37,348 bases of DNA from Seison nebaliae. Its lineage: Eukaryota; Rotifera; Pararotatoria; Seisonacea; Seisonidae. The DNA is taken from the NCBI GenBank assembly GCA_023231475.1, contig JALJEE010000210.1:1-37348 (forward strand). The letters run 5' to 3'. The notes beneath the pieces are model-generated. The model did no database searches. It was not told the DNA's origin and saw only the letters and a list, made by a program, of their open reading frames with translations. The position numbers and the translations under genes were made by a program. Every line of letters begins with the position of its first letter. Within the stretch, counting starts at the first letter, position 1. Positions 24,728 to 34,877 of the stretch are shown here, one piece after another.

Positions 24728-26421
24728 ATGAATCTGGTAGAGCAAGAAAGAATAAAGGAGTTCAGTTCATACTCATCAAACGCTGCATTTCTCCCCAAAA
24801 AACGGAAATCATCCAACGAGTTTTCCACTTTCTTCCAACTTGTTTAACATCTCTCATTATCGTAGGAAAACTCAAGTAGAATTGAAGAATGGAGGAACAC
24901 AAACTTCGAATTATGAAACGGAAGAAACGGGTACTGAAATGCGAAAAAATAAAAGTAAACAAACTCAAACACTGAACGAATACGAGACAGATATCGAGTT
25001 CTCCAAAGTCATTCCTACAACATTGACACATACCATAGGATCGAAAGTAGATGAGATTATGAAAATTTTGAAATCCAACGATGAAAATATTTACGGTTTA
25101 ATTATATTTAAATTGATAAAATAAGTTCCTTTGATTATTTTCAGATTATAATCCAAATTATTTGTTGAATGAGAGTTCAACTTTGTTGACGAAAACTTTT
25201 AAATCGAAAAATCGGTTTATAAAAAATTATGAAGTTCCGCTTTTTTGAAAGATTATTATGATTTACTCTTTATAAATCAGTTGGTAGTAACAGATATGGC
25301 ATTCAATTGTACATCTAGTGATTTAGCAGTTTGTTATGGTCGATTGGATCATGTTGCTATGTGTGACCATAAGGGATATTTAATAATTTATAAACTTTAT
25401 AAAAATAATGAGATTGAATATAATATAGAATTATCTTCATGTATATCATCTGTAACATTTCATCCGTCCCATAACAGCATATTTGTTGTTGGAACATTTA
25501 ATGGCGAAATATTTTTGTATGATTCAAGAAAACCTGACTCGAATGCTATGTTGTGTGAAATTATCGATCAAAATGACTTTCATGACGAAGCGATTACTCA
25601 AGTTATTTGGATTCGAGATTATATTAATACAAAGAAGAAATTTGTCGTTGGAAAATTTTTAAGGTTTCAAATAATAACATTTTTATTGTTCATCTCGAAG
25701 ATTGCAACCACAAGTCAAGATGGAATCATAAAAATTTGGGAAGCTGATCCAGCAAAAACTCGATTCAAGTTACTGGACATATTCGCCATCTCATCAAAGG
25801 AATTAAGTAAATGGCAACGAAATAAAACAACAAATGACTCAATTTCAATCACTTGCTTGGCACAATGTCCTAGTAAATATGCTGAATGTATTGTAGGCAG
25901 CGATTGCGGTGGAATCTTCCAATGTGATTTTAAGAAGAAATTCCGTTCAAATTTTAATTTTATCTTTTAGTAACCTTTTGTTAATTCCAGCACTCAACAA
26001 GTTAAAAATGCCATCAATTTTTACTTATGAATTATGCGATGGTCCTATAACTTCCATAAGTTATGCTGATACTTCTGATGATCAACAATCTTCATTCTTA
26101 ACGGCTTCAACCGATGGGAGCATTAAGTTATTTCTCATGTTACAGTTTACTCCCATATACCACTTTAATTTGGGATACAATTTTCTTGAGAAAGCTCTAT
26201 TTCTTCCATCAAACACCTTTATCTTTTTTTCAATTGACGAGAAAGATCGTCTCATCATGTTCAATTTATCATCAGCCGAAAAAAACATGAAAGAAATTGC
26301 ACAATTATCTGGTAGGTCTACATCGATGTGTATCGATAAAAGACGTTCTGAATTATTGGCCATCTCTCAACAAGATGCATCAATTACTATTTGGAGACTA
26401 GGAGATGAATATGTTTCTTGA
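24728..26421 (+). CDS. DYNC2I2: Cytoplasmic dynein-2 intermediate chain 2 (DYNC2I2/WDR34)
   Basis: Six exons: 24728-24819, 24866-25095, 25145-25233, 25281 to about 25640, 25701-25944, 25991-26421 (the donor near 25640 is the least certain). The unstructured N-terminus carries two TQT motifs (GGTQT, and KQTQT at 24957-24971), the form recognised by LC8 dynein light chain. WD blades follow and match WDR34: DLAVCYGRLDH (human ACAYGRLDH), SSVTFHPSHNSIFVVGTFNG, DEAITQVIWI, IATTSQDGIIKIWEAD, ECIVGSDCGGIFQCDF, DGPITSISYAD, LTASTDGSIKLF, ASITIWRL. It belongs to the retrograde intraflagellar transport motor, so the organism retains motile-transport-dependent (sensory) cilia. Confidence 0.92.
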
Positions 26422-27059
26422 TCTTTTAACAATGGTTTTGTATAATTATAAGTATAATTTAAATTATTTTATCCGAATTAAACGTTTATTTTTTTAAAAA
26501 TAATTCATGTTTCATATTGCATCTATGCTGACCTGCTTATTAATGATCTATACGATATGTATAATATATACTAAAAGTAATTGAACAATTTTGGGGTTTT
26601 ATAAAACAGATCATAATTTCTATCTAATTTGGGCTTTTTCTCTGAAGAGCCTGAAGGGTGTATATCATAAAATATCTATCTCTATTCAGGCTCTTTAAAA
26701 TGGTCATACAGTTTGAAATTTTTGTTTTTTATCCTTGTTCTTACAGTTTTTGATATAGTTTGGATATACTTGTAATGTTTTTCATACTTACAATTCGAAT
26801 ACATATTTACATTTGTTAGTCGAAGTTTTATACCATTATTACGACTAAAGATAAAAAAACTACAAGTGTCCTTAACTTTATTTTTCTTATTTGCATGATT
26901 TTTTTGGAGTCAAACGACGGATGCGAACTCATACCAGTCCTTTGCAATTTGCTAACTTTTAATTTTTCTCCGAAATTTCGGACCGAAACTTTCGTTTCAT
27001 TTGAGATTCCTTGCGGAACACTTTTTTTTAAATTGTTGTTAATCTCATTCAATATCATT
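26422..27059. other. Intergenic; one long hairpin
   Basis: No secure gene. AAGAGCCTGAA (26645-26655) and TTCAGGCTCTT (26685-26695) form a perfect 11-bp stem with a 29-nt loop. A 76-codon minus frame at 26828-27058 has no recognised similarity. Confidence 0.5.
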
Positions 27060-27362
27060 TCAATTTATTATATCATATGGTGATTGTTGGGAGGGATTGT
27101 AATTGGGGATGAATGGAACGGTCCCCTCAGGTGCTTCAAATGCAGAATGATTTAATGTGGAGGAGGTGACAACGGTTGAATAATTGGAAGGAACAGTTGG
27201 ATTAAATAAAGTTAAAGGAGCGGAAGGAGGTGTGAAATTAGATGAAGTGAGAGGAAAAGAAAAAAAGGGAGAATTAGATGTAATGTCCGGAATGAAAGAG
27301 CAAGGAGTATGGACGGAATTAATATTAGATGTGGAAGACAATTGTCTATCCGCTTCCTCTAC
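27060..27362 (-). CDS. Possible terminal exon of a Ser/Thr/Pro/Asn-rich protein
   Basis: An open frame preceded on the minus strand by a good acceptor (TTTTAG) reads EEADRQLSSTSNINSVH, then a proline/serine/threonine/asparagine-rich stretch ending QQSPYDIIN and TAA at 27060. No upstream exon was found, because the sequence beyond the acceptor is the opposite-strand decayed family copy. Low-complexity composition makes chance or a truncated gene equally possible. Confidence 0.3.
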   Translation of the reverse strand, partial: VEEADRQLSSTSNINSVHTPCSFIPDITSNSPFFSFPLTSSNFTPPSAPLTLFNPTVPSNYSTVVTSSTLNHSAFEAPEGTVPFIPNYNPSQQSPYDIIN

Positions 27363-27364
27363 TA

Positions 27365-27719
27365 AAAGGAGTTCATGATTGGAATAATCATCGTGTTGAA
27401 GAGATAATGGAGTATAATATATATAATATAATTCAACAAATTTAGAAAAGTATACAAAAGCAGAAAAAAAGAAACTTTTTAATTATTTAAAATCATCCAT
27501 TAATACAACGATATGGAGAGAAACATTAGTTACTGCTGGAAATTTTTAATCTATCAACAACAACTTGAAGAAAATGATGTGGGTCATTCAATATATATTC
27601 CGTATGAAATAATTCCCAATAAGTCACATTCTTTTGCAGTCGTTAAATCCATGAGAGGGTCTACCTGGTATTTAGTTAACGATCAACACGTACATTTAAT
27701 CAAAAAATTTAAAAAATGA
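27365..27719 (+). pseudogene. Decayed C-terminal fragment of USP-like family gene (copy 2)
   Basis: Broken copy of the same family as 1-693 and 28024-29874. It keeps KGVHDWNNHRVEEIME (copy 1: KGIHEWNNYRIDHIME), then in another frame LEKYTKAEKKKLFNYLKSS and TIWRETLVTAGNF, then in a third frame IYIPYEII, SHSFAVVKSM and TWYLVNDQHVHLI. Frame shifts lie near 27436 and near 27545. Its His box with NDxxV is the most USP-like of the three. It faces the intact gene tail-to-tail, 304 bp away, as an inverted partial duplicate. Confidence 0.7.
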
Positions 27720-28023
27720 ATGAACATCCAAAACGAATTTAGTTACCAAAAGTTTTTTTATTTCACAATGTCAGAAATGTTTAGCCATAAAACCTATTCT
27801 TATAAAGAACATGTGATTGATCTTAAAAATGTCACTTAAACTGCTATGTTAGAATAATTATACAATTAGTATGTGCAGAAATTATTAATAGTTAGAATAA
27901 TCATTCTAATTAAATTTTATACGTCAAATAAATTTTCAAGGATTTCAATGAAATTGTTAAAATTTTATTTCTTTAATTACAATCATCTAATAATCATAAT
28001 TGTTTACGATTAAAAACGAAAGT
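27720..28023. other. Intergenic between decayed copy 2 and the intact family member
   Basis: AT-rich; nothing recognised. Confidence 0.6.
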
Positions 28024-29874
28024 TTACGGTGTCACAGTATCTTTTTTTAGTACGTTTTGCTTGTCCCATTCATAATCTTGTCGAATAATCGGTTTAATAA
28101 TTGTATTAATTTTATTTTTATATAGATAGTATTGGTTCACTTCATGCCAAAATGTTTCTGCAATTCTTGAGTTCAATAATTCACCGTTAGACTGAAAATC
28201 TATGAATGACTTCAAATTAATTGTTGAGTATACATTATGATTATTGATCAGATACCATCTTCTTGTATTCAATGATCGGATGATGGATACTGAATGAGTG
28301 GTAGCAACTGGTATTAGTTCCGTTTCTACAAATCGAAATCCTTCCGTCTTGTTATTCTCCATAAAATTTAAGTAATCAGCTGTCAATAAAGTTTCGTACC
28401 AAGTTGCATTCGATATTATAGTCATCATTTTATATTTATACAATTCCTCTTGCTCCCTTGTTAGACGGTCATTCGCGCGAAGTAGTTTGTAAACTTCATT
28501 AGTCCGAAAATTATGCCTACCTCTAAATCCTACACAATGATAAGGTCTGTTAAGATTATTTGCTTCATTAACCTTTTTTATTTTCCATTGCTTAACAATT
28601 TTCGATAAGTGAATTGCATAAAGAAGATAATCAGGTCCCCGAGCTGACCTACGAGTGAAGTTTTTGAATAAATTCTGTTGATTTGGTTGTTCTTCATTCC
28701 AAAATTCTTTAGGGAATTTTAAGTTCCTATATGAATAAGCGAGATCGGTAATAGGAATCTGGTGAAATAGGGTATCTAATTCTTGTTTGGTCGTACGTGG
28801 ATTATCTTTAATTTTATCAATAATACTATTAGATAATTCTTTTAATTGTACATATGTTCGATAAGATAACTCACTGGCATAAAATTCTTCCTTCCAAAAC
28901 CCTTCCTCCTGTATACCTACAACTAAGGGAAAATCTGCATGCATAAATATTGTGTTGGTTTTATGGGCGATCCAAGCTTGGGCACCGAATACTCTCTCAT
29001 TGAACAAATGTACCGTTAAAGAATCAACATATTCTTGTAATGTTCCGTCGTATTTGAAGAATTTTTTTTCATAATCTGAGATATCGATGTTGAAATAAAC
29101 AAATTTAAGAGGTATTATGTACATTATCATTTCTTCTAGCTCAACAAAAGGTAAACCATAAGGACCTTTTATTAATCGTACATTACAATGTTCTTGAATT
29201 ATCATAACTGTGTAAGTATTCTGAGTAACATCATTTGGACCGAGAAATAAATAATGAATGAGATGAAACATAGCATTTAACATTTGAATAAATAGATGAT
29301 TTTCAACACCGTGATGGAAAATCATTTCGGATTCGTAAGTGGAATTGATCATATACTTTACACTATTACATATCTTCTGATATGTAGTATCGTTTCTTGA
29401 TATAATATTGATTCTTTCTTTTCTTAACGAAATTTCTGTTTCGCTTTGGTTCACGACTGGTTTGGTGGCAAAAGTCAACAGACGATGGAAATTATGTAGA
29501 CAAGGACTAGCGTCGTCAATTCCTAATTTTCTTGATCGACATCCATAAGAGAATCCACGTACTTTATTTGGAGTATCATAATTCACTTTATGTGCACCCA
29601 CTAACAACATTACTTCATGTTGTAAATAAACATATTTCATTTTATCAGGAAGTAGACAGAGATTTTCTGTTCTTGTGCTGTTCACTTTGTTAACCATTCT
29701 ACAAACATCATCTGAACATTGATTATATTTCAGTAATTTATCCACGAAACTAGGCGTAAATGTAATTATTTGTAATGATGATATTGTTAAACATATGCCT
29801 ACTGTGTTTTTAATGCGGCTTGGCTTCCAACCTGGATCTCTAACAAGATCTTCTCCAGGTTGTATGTTATTCAT
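28024..29874 (-). CDS. Divergent USP-like protein lacking the catalytic Cys (616 aa, single exon)
   Basis: An intact intronless frame in a neighbourhood of intron-rich genes. A hydrophobic stretch lies at 25-46. I align residues 189-208 (GVENHLFIQMLNAMFHLIHY) without gaps to the ubiquitin-specific protease Cys box (GLxNxGxTCYxNSxLQ). Gly, Asn and the second Asn are kept, but the nucleophile position is Gln197. TLQEYVDS and DFPLVVGI resemble the USP middle (Y/F..., LP.VL.I.L), and YLLYAIHL the strand before the His box. After an insertion of about 100 aa comes TTHSVSIIR...RRWYLINNHNV (His527, Asn544/545), like the USP H-Y-x-A-Y...W-Y-x-F-D/N-D-x-x-V box. This would be a pseudo-protease. The USP assignment is my inference from motif order; the gene and its two broken relatives are certain. 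It could instead be another papain-like fold or an unknown family. Confidence 0.55.
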   Translation of the reverse strand: MNNIQPGEDLVRDPGWKPSRIKNTVGICLTISSLQIITFTPSFVDKLLKYNQCSDDVCRMVNKVNSTRTENLCLLPDKMKYVYLQHEVMLLVGAHKVNYDTPNKVRGFSYGCRSRKLGIDDASPCLHNFHRLLTFATKPVVNQSETEISLRKERINIISRNDTTYQKICNSVKYMINSTYESEMIFHHGVENHLFIQMLNAMFHLIHYLFLGPNDVTQNTYTVMIIQEHCNVRLIKGPYGLPFVELEEMIMYIIPLKFVYFNIDISDYEKKFFKYDGTLQEYVDSLTVHLFNERVFGAQAWIAHKTNTIFMHADFPLVVGIQEEGFWKEEFYASELSYRTYVQLKELSNSIIDKIKDNPRTTKQELDTLFHQIPITDLAYSYRNLKFPKEFWNEEQPNQQNLFKNFTRRSARGPDYLLYAIHLSKIVKQWKIKKVNEANNLNRPYHCVGFRGRHNFRTNEVYKLLRANDRLTREQEELYKYKMMTIISNATWYETLLTADYLNFMENNKTEGFRFVETELIPVATTHSVSIIRSLNTRRWYLINNHNVYSTINLKSFIDFQSNGELLNSRIAETFWHEVNQYYLYKNKINTIIKPIIRQDYEWDKQNVLKKDTVTP

Positions 29875-30218
29875 ATCTTCCTATTATTTTACACGAATTA
29901 TTATCAATATTTATTATTCAATCTACTTCAATATACACAACAATATTGTTAACCTAACGACAAACCACATATAAATACAATAAAAAAGTAAAACAAAATA
30001 AAATGAATTCAAAAATTGTTGAAGTATGAAAAGTCGAGTTTTTCACATATACTTATGTAGGTTCAGAAGTTTATTATTGCAAATAAAAGACAATAGAAGA
30101 AGAATTAATATGAAACTAGAGATTTTGATGAAGATTTGAGAGACTTTTTTATATCCTTAAAATGTTCGTCGATTTGGTGGGAACGTCAACGCATAAAGCG
30201 CTTGCAGTTACTAATAGG

Positions 30219-30415
30219 TTACGAACTTTGTATAATAGTGTTTAGAACGTTCATATTATTGTCATCAATGTCTGTGATAACGACAGCTAGCTGATTTTTT
30301 TTACAAACGAAAAAAGAACATTTACTACTATGCAATGTGATTCCAGTAATTAACATATTTTTATCATCATCATTGACAATGGCAATTTTATTTTTACTGC
30401 AGTTGGCAACAAATC
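30219..30415 (-). CDS. Possible exon, unidentified
   Basis: About 65 open codons after an AATATAG acceptor: FVANCSKNKIAIVNDDDK, MLITGITLHSSKCSFFVC, KKNQLAVVITDIDDNN, ending NTIIQSS and TAA. The alternation of hydrophobic strands looks like a small globular domain (faintly profilin-like), but I cannot assign a family. No upstream exon was found, so it may be a gene remnant. Confidence 0.25.
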
Positions 30416-30721
30416 CTATATTATTGGAAGCCTCTTACAACTACATGTTAGTGTGGATGTGAACGAGACGTAGACCAAATATGTTGCAGAAATTCCCACA
30501 AAAACTTTTTAAGCTTAATTTTTATATTCAAATATCTGCATTTAATGATAATGGAATAGTTTGAATATAATTCTACCTATAGTTCATTGTTAGTGCAGAA
30601 TTTGAATTCAATATGTATAAGAAAAAAAAAATATCACTTAAATAACATTAAAGAGGAAAGAAGTACTGTAATAGATTGTTTTGAAGTAATTTTAATTTCA
30701 TTTTCAATATTATGTCCATGT

Positions 30722-30915
30722 AAATATTTGGTAAAAGTCTGTTTGAACGTCAACGAGAAAAAAAAATTTTTTTTTTCTGAAAACGAACGTATAGGCCTTT
30801 GAAACGATTTTGAACATGATAAGGTTTTTAAAATTTCAATTTTCGGCTTTCCAAAAAATTTATTTTAAAAAACTTTTCGAAAAATTTTAGGCAAACAGAC
30901 TTTAACCAAATATTT
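30722..30915. mobile_element. MITE-like element with 24-bp terminal inverted repeats
   Basis: The left arm 30722-30745 and the right arm 30892-30915 are inverted repeats matching at 23 of 24 positions (AAATATTTGG...CTGTTTG). The 146-bp interior is non-coding and includes an A9/T10 block. There is no clear target-site duplication. It could be a MITE or a foldback. Confidence 0.5.
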
Positions 30916-30980
30916 CATCGATAAATTTCATTTTTATAAAGAAAATATATTTTACTTTATCAGATAATCTCTCTTGCAAA

Positions 30981-32058
30981 ATGTCAAAGAAATGCAGAGA
31001 TCCTTTGATTGTGAAATGGGAGAGAGTTGAAGATTTGATGGAAAAGTTATTCACGATGGTTGTCAGTGAGAGGGAAATAAAAGAATGGAAAGTTGATGTT
31101 AGAAAATTCTATCAGTTCAATTATTTGTGGTTCTATTTCGCTTGACAAAATTAAGTTATAAATTATTTTAGTAATCATACTCAATTGGGAGATTTGTTAA
31201 AATCATTCAGATCTTCTTTATCTAAAGATGAACCATCCGCAGGTTACAATATTCTGTTTTAGGTTTCCTATTAAATTTTTTCAGAGAAAAAATGGGAAAA
31301 ATTCTTAGAGGATCTAATTTCAAAATTGAGGAGATTGGCAGATCAACAGCACAAAAGCTTTGGGAAAATAATTGAAATGGACGTGGAAAAATTAAAAGAA
31401 TTAAAATTTAAAGAAAAAACAAAGGATCAATTAGAGAAAGAGTTAAACAACAATCAAATGAAGTTAAATGAGCAAGAAACGAGAAAAACAATTTTGCAGA
31501 AGAAAAATGAACTATTAGAATTAGCTAAAGTTTTTCTTTTGGACAAATTTCATTTCCTTTATTTTAATTTAGATCAACAATAATCGTCTATCTAATAATC
31601 TAATTGAATTAGAAAGGCAACAATTGTTTGTCGAATCACATGAATTGAAAGAAGAGAATTATATAAATGATAAAAAAGATGAAACTAGAAATATGGAGAA
31701 GAAAATTGGAGAAACGAAGACGCAAATCGAAGAGATGAATTTAGAAAATGCAGCAATATGTAAATTACGACAAGAATTTGTTCCATCGCGTCTCAACGTT
31801 AACGAACGAAAGGAGTTCCCTTGTTTAACGATCGACGAAGAGATTATTCATTCAGAGATGCAGATAATTGACGGAGCAGATAAAGAAAATGAAAAATATC
31901 TAGATCATTTGAATAATTTAAGAAATTCGACAAAATTGGAAATTCATAAATCGAAAGAAGAAATTAAACAACTCTTGATTGTTGCTGAACTTCATCAAAA
32001 ACGTTTCAAAGATAAATCTGATTCATTATTAAAAACCATTGAATATAAAAGTGATTAA
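30981..32058 (+). CDS. Unidentified coiled-coil protein (311 aa)
   Basis: Exons 30981-31114, 31172-31242, 31285-31529 and 31573-32058 sum to 936 nt, all donors GTT, all phases consistent. The first 90 residues look globular or helical (MSKKCRDPLIVKWERVEDLM). From about 95 to 310 the sequence is heptad-like and very rich in Lys, Glu, Gln and Asn (LKELKFKEKTKDQLEKELNN, NMEKKIGETKTQIEEMNLEN, HLNNLRNSTKLEIHKSKEE), with a break around the short FPCLTIDEE. No signal peptide or membrane segment. Kinetochore, centrosome or ciliary coiled coils would all be possible; I recognise no family signature. Confidence 0.75.
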
Positions 32059-32471
32059 ATTTAGAATTAAAAATGATGATAAATTCCCTCATGGGAATCG
32101 TCGACCACACAGTGTGGTAGTAAATAATAATAATAATAATAGATTAGATGACATCATCATCGTTTAGTAATTTTCGATTTGCTTCTTCCTTGTTTATTTT
32201 TGAAAGAACTTTTCTCATCTAGAAATCGTCAAGCAGTTGCTCCTTTCACTTCTAACTTTAAACAATTCCAATTTCCTCAAACCTGGTTTTTAAGAAGATG
32301 AAATATACTATTTTATTTGTATAATATAATTTTTTTTCTGTTTTCTTCTTTACCCCAACGGAAATATTAATAATTAATAATAATAATAAATAATATAATA
32401 TGATAATTTTTCCTTTTTTATGGTTCTTTGGAGATAAAAGTAAGATCTATTTATTTCTAATTCAAAATAAA
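32059..32471. other. Intergenic; small palindrome and AAT microsatellites
   Basis: Convergent 3' regions. It contains ACCACACAGTGTGGT (32104-32118, perfect 7-bp arms) followed by (TAA)n, and more AAT repeats around 32370-32400. No gene seen. Confidence 0.6.
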
Positions 32472-34196
32472 TTAATAATGAAAACTGATTTCTGAAAGGT
32501 CTTGGTTCATGATGGTTTCTGCTCGTACTTTCGGTTTTTGAATAGCCTTCCATATCAATAGTTCAACTGGAAGTATAAGAAGAGACAGTAGGGATCCGAT
32601 GCCAACAATGTAGAAGAATGGATATACATCAAATAGTAGTAAACGGTTTTGAACGTTCAGTGGATTTCGATATCGATCATATGTCACTTGACGATATTTT
32701 TCAGTGAAAAAGTCTAAAATTCCATTTTCTCTAAAAATTCGAAGTCTATCAAAAGGAAGTTTCATAGGAATTAGAAAAAGTTGTGTTAAAACCTCCTATT
32801 GAATTCTCCAAAGTGTTCATAATTTTTTTTAAAAGCAAATGACAACTGATGAGTATCGAATAATTTTTCTTCAACTTTAAATGATTGATTATGTTTAAAA
32901 GTAGAACTAAAATGATGAGAGAGTTGGAAATGAGATGATGAACAAATTAACTGTAATTCCAATGTATCTCCGATAACTATCAAATTATTATCGTCCAACA
33001 ACTCTTCCTTTATACTATCCATATCACTAAAAATTCGATAAGGATTATTGTTTATTTTATCGAAAATTTGTTTGTATGGATAAACGTCGATAGTCTTCAA
33101 AAAATACAATTTAATATAATAGGAAACATAGAAAAAAACGCTGAAGAATTCAAGTAAATTTGAGCCTCTTCGTATAGCAACATCATATAAGAGAAGGTCA
33201 TCTATAAATTCCACTTTCGGCTTATCTAACTGAACCAATTCGTTACCAACAAGTTGGGAAAGAAAACAAATGGCGATTATTGCAGTGAATACAGACCATG
33301 CAGCCACAATCATTCTACCTGGTACAATAGTAAGTTCTAGTTCGATATCTGTAAAAAATATAAAAAATTCAGTAAAAAAATAAATTAAAAGAATGAATAA
33401 GTGGGTACTTTGTAAAAAGAGACGGCCAAGAGCAAAAGAGAATGCCATTAAGTTCTTTTTTGGTTGTGTCCTGATAAATGAACGGTTGGTCAATGGAAAC
33501 ATTAATGGAGAACAAACATATCTTGTTGTTCAATTGGAACTAATTTTGGATCCTCAAATATTGACTCATATCGCGATATGGCAGAGAGAATAATTATTAT
33601 GAAAAATGTAAGAGATAATATTATTATTGACGTTTTCAAATCAAAAGGAAAAGTAAAGAATTGTCGCTCTATCAAAATGGAAAAGAAATCAGATTGAAAT
33701 AAATTATTTACAAGAAATAACTTCTCCAAATATGTTTGCTATAAGCGATAGCAATTCGTTGAGAAGCATATGGGTCAGACAGTGTCAAATAATCAAATTT
33801 ATTCCAAACGGAAGACCATGGTCCAATTCCTATGTCGCATACCCCATCCACCAGACTTTTCACTATACCCACTTGGGCAGCTGCCATATTTTGAGTAATG
33901 TCACCAAGAATATTATCCTCATTCTGAACAAAACTTATTCCACCTGTCGAGTAGATGCTCGTAATAATGTCATATGCTAAACCTTCGAAATTGTCACCAA
34001 CAGGGTAAATGTAAGGGTATTGATCCTTTAAATGAATATTAGAAACATTTTTTTTATAATATTATGATTATGCGCATTAAAGTAAAACCACAACACAAGC
34101 TCTAATATTATCAACAGATTCGTTAACTTTTATTAAAAAAATGGACAATAATACTACCGAAAATTTTGTGTTATAACTATATAAGAATAAATTCAT
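32472..34196 (-). CDS. Ionotropic receptor (iGluR-related chemoreceptor)
   Basis: Exons 34196-34089, 34025-33722, 33668-33518, 33470-33409, 33348-32793 and 32745-32472 sum to 1455 nt, 484 aa. A signal peptide (FSVVLLSIFLIKVNES) is followed almost at once by ligand-binding half S1: YPYIYPVGDNFEGLAYDII, VDGVCDIGIGPWSS, TLSDPYASQRIAIAY. M1 is TSIIILSLTFFIIIILS, the pore region is FSFALGRLFLQN, M3 is AAWSVFTAIIAICFLSQLVG, half S2 starts VEFIDDLLLYDV and ends RIFRENGILDFFTEKY, and M4 is FYIVGIGSLLSLLILPVELL. There is no amino-terminal domain. The glutamate-binding Arg position of S1 is Lys, and the SYTANLAAF gate motif is not conserved, so this is a divergent arthropod IR and not a glutamate receptor. 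The ligand is unknown. Confidence 0.88.
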
Positions 34197-34724
34197 ATTC
34201 TTCTTTGGATTATAAAAAACTATATTTTTATTGGAGAAACAGTTGAGAACGGTATATCCAATATTTATGCAAAATAATTTTTATTAATTTAAATAAAAGA
34301 ACAATAACATTGATAATATAACAATTTTCGAAATATTTACAGTTAATAATGAAAAATTTAAGTTAATATTTAACTTGCGGTCAAAATACTACAAAAGAAA
34401 AGAATGTAGTTAACTCATTATGGAAAAAATGAATCATGTCAACTTTCTTTCGCTAAAAGAGAACTAACAAGTAAGTCGGTTCTTATATTCATAATCGAAA
34501 AGTAGTTCGTCTAAATTCGAATTTAAAGGAATCTAATTTATACATGTTTTTGCCGTTATCCCTAGTGTCAGTATAACTCAAATTTAACTATTTTTTTATT
34601 AAAAAAAATGAGTCTATAAGATTTAGTCGATATTGACTCAAAACTAACAAGTTAGAAAAGTACAAGCTGTAAGTTAGAAATCACACCCAAGGAATAAAAT
34701 TAGTAAAGTAACAATCATTCTTCG
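34197..34724. other. Intergenic upstream of ionotropic receptor
   Basis: AT-rich; no gene recognised. It should hold the receptor promoter. Confidence 0.5.
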
Positions 34725-34877
34725 TTTCGATAATTTCTAACAAATTTTTAAGAGCAGTAATGGAATTTTCGGACAATCTAACTTTTCACAAATTCAGAAT
34801 GAAAATAACAATAATTACCTCGATCTTGCTCAATTCCATAACCCTTTCTCTTAAAAATTTGTTAGAAATTATCGAAA
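34725..34877. mobile_element. Foldback/MITE-like element, 30-bp perfect inverted repeat
   Basis: 34725-34754 and 34848-34877 are exact reverse complements over 30 bp (left arm begins TTTCGATAATTTCTAAC). A second, inner pair (34757-34767 with 34832-34842, 10 of 11) extends the stem. The loop is about 64 nt. No target-site duplication was seen. A short frame over it is unlikely to be coding. Confidence 0.6.

Larger units (their letters stand above)
29875..30980. other. Intergenic; inverted-repeat element and a possible exon
   Basis: 1.1 kb between divergent genes. It holds the 194-bp terminal-inverted-repeat element at 30722-30915 and a possible minus-strand exon at 30219-30415, both listed separately. 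Nothing else was recognised. Confidence 0.5.

Noticed and set aside
24840-25124. A start for DYNC2I2 within 24840-24866
   Set aside because: That stretch is intronic (24820-24865) in the model with the ATG at 24728, which joins in phase and supplies a proper start.
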